A stretch of 8,848 nucleotides of DNA from JANOYJ01 sp031373225 (lineage in GTDB: Bacteria > Pseudomonadota > Alphaproteobacteria > Rhizobiales > Rhizobiaceae). The notes under the pieces were generated by a model. It had not been told where the DNA came from, did no database searches, and worked only from the letters and a program-made list of their open reading frames with translations. Below, piece by piece: positions 5,709 to 8,848 of the stretch. The DNA lies in assembly GCA_031373225.1 (NCBI GenBank), contig JANMMM010000180.1, positions 1 to 8,848 on the forward strand, in the 5' to 3' direction. Positions within the stretch are counted from its first letter, which is position 1. Each line of letters opens with the position of its first letter. Made by a program: the position numbers and the translations under genes.

Positions 5709-6686
5709 ATGGCGGTGAGAACGGTGCTGTATGGATCGCTGATTTTGATTTTGGCGCTGGGAATTGGGTTTCTCCTCGGCCCGCGCGAACCAGTGGACAC
5801 CAGGGTCACGTTTGACCCCGCCAAAATCGGCGGCGACCCGGACGCCTATCTCGCCAAGCGCGAAGGCGAAATCGCGGGCATAAGGGAGGGGCTGCAAAAG
5901 GAAATCATATGGGCGTATCCCAATTCCAAAGCCAAAACCAAACTCGCCATCGTCTACATTCACGGCTTTTCGGCCTCCAAGGGCGAAATCCGTCCTGTGC
6001 CGGACAAGGTTGCGGCGGCGCTTGGCGCAAATCTGTTCTACACGCGGCTGACCGGCCATGGACAAAATGGACCTGCAATGGCTGTCGCCACCGTCAATGA
6101 TTGGGTGAACGATTATGCCGAGGCCATGGCGATCGGCCGGATGATTGGCGAAAAGGTCATCATCATCGCCACATCCACCGGCGCGGGTCTCTCGACCTGG
6201 GCGGCGACGCAGCCGGAGCTGTCCAAGGATGTCGCGGGAATGGTGTTTGTCTCGCCGAACTATGGCGTGCAGGCGTCCGGCTCGTTTCTCCTGATAATGC
6301 CTTGGGGTCGGCAGCTGGCCAATTTGCTAATCGGTCCTGAGCGCGAGTTCACGCCGGTCAATGAGCTGCACGGGACGCTTTGGACGCCGAAATATCCGAC
6401 CAATGCGGTTTTGCCCATGGCGGCGCTGACCAAGCTGGCGCGCGATGTGATGGTTGAGAACATCAAAGTTCCAACCATGTTCATCTTCGCGGAAACTGAC
6501 AAAGTGGTGAGGCCGGACCTTACGAAGGAACGGATTGCGCGCTGGGGGGCGAAGACCGGATTTAATATCGTGGAGAATCCGGACGATCCCTATCAGCATG
6601 TTGTGGCGGGCGATGCGCTTTCGCCGAACAGGACTGAGGAAGTGTCGGCAGAGGCGCTGGAGTTTATCCAGTCGCTGGGGCTTTGA
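5709..6686 (+). CDS. Alpha/beta hydrolase with N-terminal membrane anchor or signal segment
   Basis: The 325-residue serine hydrolase of the lysophospholipase/monoacylglycerol-lipase-like type has an N-terminal hydrophobic stretch at 6-23 after a positive residue (VRTVLYGSLILILALG). It is probably membrane-anchored or exported. The core has the oxyanion-region motif IHGFSAS at 84-90, RLTGHGQNG at 113-121, nucleophile S156 in ATSTGAG, acid D264 in FAETDKVV, and histidine H297 in PYQHVV. The nucleophile elbow is AxSxG rather than GxSxG. The substrate is not evident; an acyl ester or lysolipid is plausible by family. The start is unsure. ATG at 5709 touches the GGAGA at 5704-5708, whereas GTG at 5715 lies 6 nt after it, the better spacing. 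The 87-nt in-frame extension to 5622 has no support. The last 23 bases overlap the convergent MFS gene. Confidence 0.82.
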   Translation: MAVRTVLYGSLILILALGIGFLLGPREPVDTRVTFDPAKIGGDPDAYLAKREGEIAGIREGLQKEIIWAYPNSKAKTKLAIVYIHGFSASKGEIRPVPDKVAAALGANLFYTRLTGHGQNGPAMAVATVNDWVNDYAEAMAIGRMIGEKVIIIATSTGAGLSTWAATQPELSKDVAGMVFVSPNYGVQASGSFLLIMPWGRQLANLLIGPEREFTPVNELHGTLWTPKYPTNAVLPMAALTKLARDVMVENIKVPTMFIFAETDKVVRPDLTKERIARWGAKTGFNIVENPDDPYQHVVAGDALSPNRTEEVSAEALEFIQSLGL

Positions 6687-7860
6687 GCGCATCCCTTGAA
6701 AAAGCAAACACCGCCAGCGCCAGCGCCAGCAGGACCGCGTAGAAGCAGAACAGTGCGGAATAAGCGGCTTCCGGCGCAGCCGGACTGGCACCGGCTTTAA
6801 CCACCGCTCCCGTCGCAAACTGCATCATGCCGACACCGAAAATATTAAAAAAGTTCATCAGCGTCACGCCGCGCCCGACAAAGTCCTGACTCATGAAAGA
6901 GCGCGCATGCGCCATCTGCAGGCCGTAGCTGAGGCCGAAAGATCCGATGGCAGTGAGGGCGAGGGTGACAAAGAGCACGGAAGAAACCGGGTGGACGGCT
7001 AGGAAAACCAGCGCGGCGAGCGACACGAGATTGCCGCCGAAAATCACCCATTTCTGGCTTTTGAACAACCTGTCCGCCGGGCCGTATAGGAAGCTGCCCG
7101 CGATCATGCCGAACGCCATCCAAAGCGTTGCGACGCCGATTGCGGCGGAGTCCGAGGCGTAGACATCGTGCATGTAAGGCGCCGCCCAAAGCCCGCGTAT
7201 GCCGACGACCGGCGCGTAGGAAATCACCATCATCGGGATCAACGGCCAGAAGCGCCGGTCTTTCAACAATGTCAGATAGCCGGATAGGCCGGGCTTTTCT
7301 TCCGCGCGCACTTTGTCGGGGTCGCCGGCAAGGAAAAATATGGAAGCCGCCAATGCCATGCTCACCACTCCAAGCCCCGCCATGACGCCTCGCCAGCCGA
7401 ACGCCTCCGCCGCAGCCGCCAGCGGCGAGGCGCTGATGATGTTACCGAGCATGCCGAAGGCGACAAGCCATGACGTCAAGATGGCAAAACGCGAAGCGTG
7501 GAAATTGCGCGCGTAGATGAAATAAGACGCCATCAGCACCGGCGCACAGGCGATTCCGATCAGCGCCATGGCGAAGATCAATTGTCCCGGCCCCTGCGCT
7601 AATGCAAAGACAACGGCCCCTGCCCCGGCGAAAACGCCGAAGATCAGCGACGAGGTCCGGCGCGGGCCGTAACGGTCCAGCGCCACGCCGACTCCAAACT
7701 GCATCAGGCCGAAGGTGAGGAAAAAGGCGCCGGAGGCCAGCGCCAGATCAGATTTTGTCGCCCCAAGCTCAGATATGAGAACCGGCGACAGAACCGCGAG
7801 GAACGACCGGAAAAACTGCGACAGCACATAGGTGAGCGCCAGCGCGGCAATTCCGGGCAT
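6664..7860 (-). CDS. MFS transporter, unknown substrate
   Basis: This 398-residue integral membrane protein has about 12 hydrophobic segments in two halves joined by a polar loop (about 175-200, containing DPDKVRAEEKPG). The family motif A between helices 2 and 3 is clear: GVGVALDRYGPRR at 56-68. The early LSQFFRSFLAVLSPVLISELG (13-33) resembles helix 1 of the proton-driven organic-anion and nitrate-type MFS groups. Nothing seen in the sequence identifies a substrate or transport direction, so import or export of a small organic solute is only a family-level expectation. The start ATG at 7860 lies 7 nt after the helicase stop and lacks a good ribosome binding site, so it may depend on translation of the helicase gene. 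Its last 23 bases overlap the convergent hydrolase gene. Confidence 0.85.
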   Translation of the reverse strand: MPGIAALALTYVLSQFFRSFLAVLSPVLISELGATKSDLALASGAFFLTFGLMQFGVGVALDRYGPRRTSSLIFGVFAGAGAVVFALAQGPGQLIFAMALIGIACAPVLMASYFIYARNFHASRFAILTSWLVAFGMLGNIISASPLAAAAEAFGWRGVMAGLGVVSMALAASIFFLAGDPDKVRAEEKPGLSGYLTLLKDRRFWPLIPMMVISYAPVVGIRGLWAAPYMHDVYASDSAAIGVATLWMAFGMIAGSFLYGPADRLFKSQKWVIFGGNLVSLAALVFLAVHPVSSVLFVTLALTAIGSFGLSYGLQMAHARSFMSQDFVGRGVTLMNFFNIFGVGMMQFATGAVVKAGASPAAPEAAYSALFCFYAVLLALALAVFAFSRDALKAPATG

Positions 7861-7867
7861 TTAAGGC

Positions 7868-8848
7868 TTACGCCGCGGCGCGGGCGCGGTTGGGGCGGAA
7901 GCGGCGCTTGCGCTTGGCGGGCGCGTCGCCCTTCGGCGCGTCAGCGCGGACGGTCGGCGCAAAGGCCGGATGCGCGCCGGCCGGTTTGTGGTCGGGCTTC
8001 TTGCGGTCCCCGTGTGGGCGGTCGCCGCGCGGCTTGTTGTCCGGCCGTCCGCCCTTGGAGCGGAAACGGTGCGGCATGGAATCCGAACGTTGACGCTCCT
8101 CGGAAGGCTCGCCCGCGGCCTTCGGCTTCACAACGAAAGTTGGCTTTTCGATCACCGTCAGCTTCAGGCGGATCAGGCGCTCGACGGCGCGCAGTTTGTC
8201 ATTCTCGTCCGGCTCGCACAGCGTCACGGAAACGCCCGACGCGCCGTTGCGGGCCGTGCGGCCGATGCGGTGCACATAGCTCTCCGCCTCGTCCGGCAGG
8301 TCGAAATTGATGACATGCGAAATGCCGGTCACATCAATGCCACGAGCGGCAATGTCGGTGGCGACCAAAATCTTGATCGCGCCGGTTTTGAAATCATTCA
8401 ATGCCTTTTGGCGGGCATTCTGCGATTTATTGCCGTGAATGGCTGCGTTCGAGAAACCATCTTTTTCAAGATAACGCGTCACAGCGTCCGCACCATGCTT
8501 GGTGCGCGTGAACACGATCACGCGTTCGAACTCAGATTTTTTGAGCAGCGCCGAGAGGCAAGCACGCTTTTCACCGCGGGCGAGATAAATCAACTGCTGC
8601 TGAACCGTCGTCACCGACGTGCCCGGACGGGCAACTTCGATACGGACCGGATCTTTCATCAGGCTCTTGGCCAGATCTTCGATCTCAGCAGGCATGGTCG
8701 CGGAGAACAGAGCTGTACGGCGCGTCGGGTTCACCTTGGCGGCAATTTTGCGCACGTCTTTGATGAAGCCCATGTCGAGCATACGGTCGGCTTCGTCCAA
8801 CACCAAAAACTTGGTGTCGCCGAGCTTCACAGCGCCTTCATTCATCAG
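7868..8848 (-). CDS. rhlE: DEAD-box RNA helicase, RhlE type (N-terminal part outside the window)
   Basis: The frame is open to the right edge, so this is the C-terminal 326 residues of a longer protein; the true start and motifs Q, I (Walker A) and Ia are outside. Numbering from the edge, motif II is LDEAD at 17-21, motif III SAT at 49-51, motif IV VIVFTRTK at 110-117, motif V ATDIAARGIDV at 163-173, and motif VI HRIGRTAR at 193-200. AAIHGNKSQNARQ (135-147) is typical of RhlE. The family unwinds short RNA duplexes with ATP, usually in ribosome assembly, RNA decay or cold adaptation. From about residue 236 the protein has a basic, proline-, glycine- and arginine-rich tail (PDNKPRGDRPHGDRKKPDHKP, ending RKRRFRPNRARAAA). 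It is probably disordered and RNA-binding, as is common in these helicases. An MFS gene follows after 7 nt, probably in the same transcript, with no obvious functional link. Confidence 0.9.
   Translation of the reverse strand: MMNEGAVKLGDTKFLVLDEADRMLDMGFIKDVRKIAAKVNPTRRTALFSATMPAEIEDLAKSLMKDPVRIEVARPGTSVTTVQQQLIYLARGEKRACLSALLKKSEFERVIVFTRTKHGADAVTRYLEKDGFSNAAIHGNKSQNARQKALNDFKTGAIKILVATDIAARGIDVTGISHVINFDLPDEAESYVHRIGRTARNGASGVSVTLCEPDENDKLRAVERLIRLKLTVIEKPTFVVKPKAAGEPSEERQRSDSMPHRFRSKGGRPDNKPRGDRPHGDRKKPDHKPAGAHPAFAPTVRADAPKGDAPAKRKRRFRPNRARAAA

Noticed and set aside
6711..6731. Tandem GCCAGC hexamer repeat
   Set aside because: It encodes an Ala-Leu run in the last helix of the MFS protein and reflects codon repetition.

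Overview
The window looks like ordinary chromosomal DNA of an alphaproteobacterium. The DNA is GC-rich and the genes are tightly packed with short gaps. The protein sequences resemble alphaproteobacterial families: a long CysK with an EGTAGNTG loop, an SseA start, a ChrR-type cupin and an RhlE-type helicase. I cannot name a genus. No tRNA, rRNA, CRISPR array, insertion sequence or prophage gene is visible.

Layout, left to right. (1) Bases 1-1195, minus strand: a cysteine synthase gene followed by the first 45 codons of a 3-mercaptopyruvate sulfurtransferase gene (sseA) that leaves the window on the left. This is a small sulfur-amino-acid operon. (2) Bases 1196-1393: a divergent intergenic region with nested short inverted repeats. 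(3) Bases 1394-2832, plus strand: a ChrR-like cupin protein coupled by an ATGA overlap to a short-chain dehydrogenase/reductase (SDR). (4) Bases 2833-5593, minus strand: an M24 (creatinase/prolidase-fold) protein followed by a MelB-like (GPH family) cation symporter homologue. The symporter gene ends exactly where the SDR gene ends. (5) Bases 5709-6686, plus strand: a membrane-anchored or exported alpha/beta hydrolase. (6) Bases 6664-8848, minus strand: an RhlE-type DEAD-box RNA helicase gene, cut by the right edge, followed 7 nt later by a second MFS transporter gene whose 3' end overlaps the hydrolase gene by 23 nt.

The most interesting part is the cupin-SDR-symporter block. ChrR is the zinc anti-sigma factor of the singlet-oxygen sigma-E response in Rhodobacter. 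The homologue here keeps all four metal ligands of the C-terminal cupin domain with exactly the ChrR spacing. It has lost three of the four zinc ligands of the N-terminal anti-sigma domain, and no ECF sigma factor gene lies beside it. It may therefore be a cupin sensor or enzyme that has left the sigma-factor role and now works with the dehydrogenase. The M24 protein also appears to lack most of the usual metal ligands of its family. The remaining genes look like standard housekeeping or transport functions.
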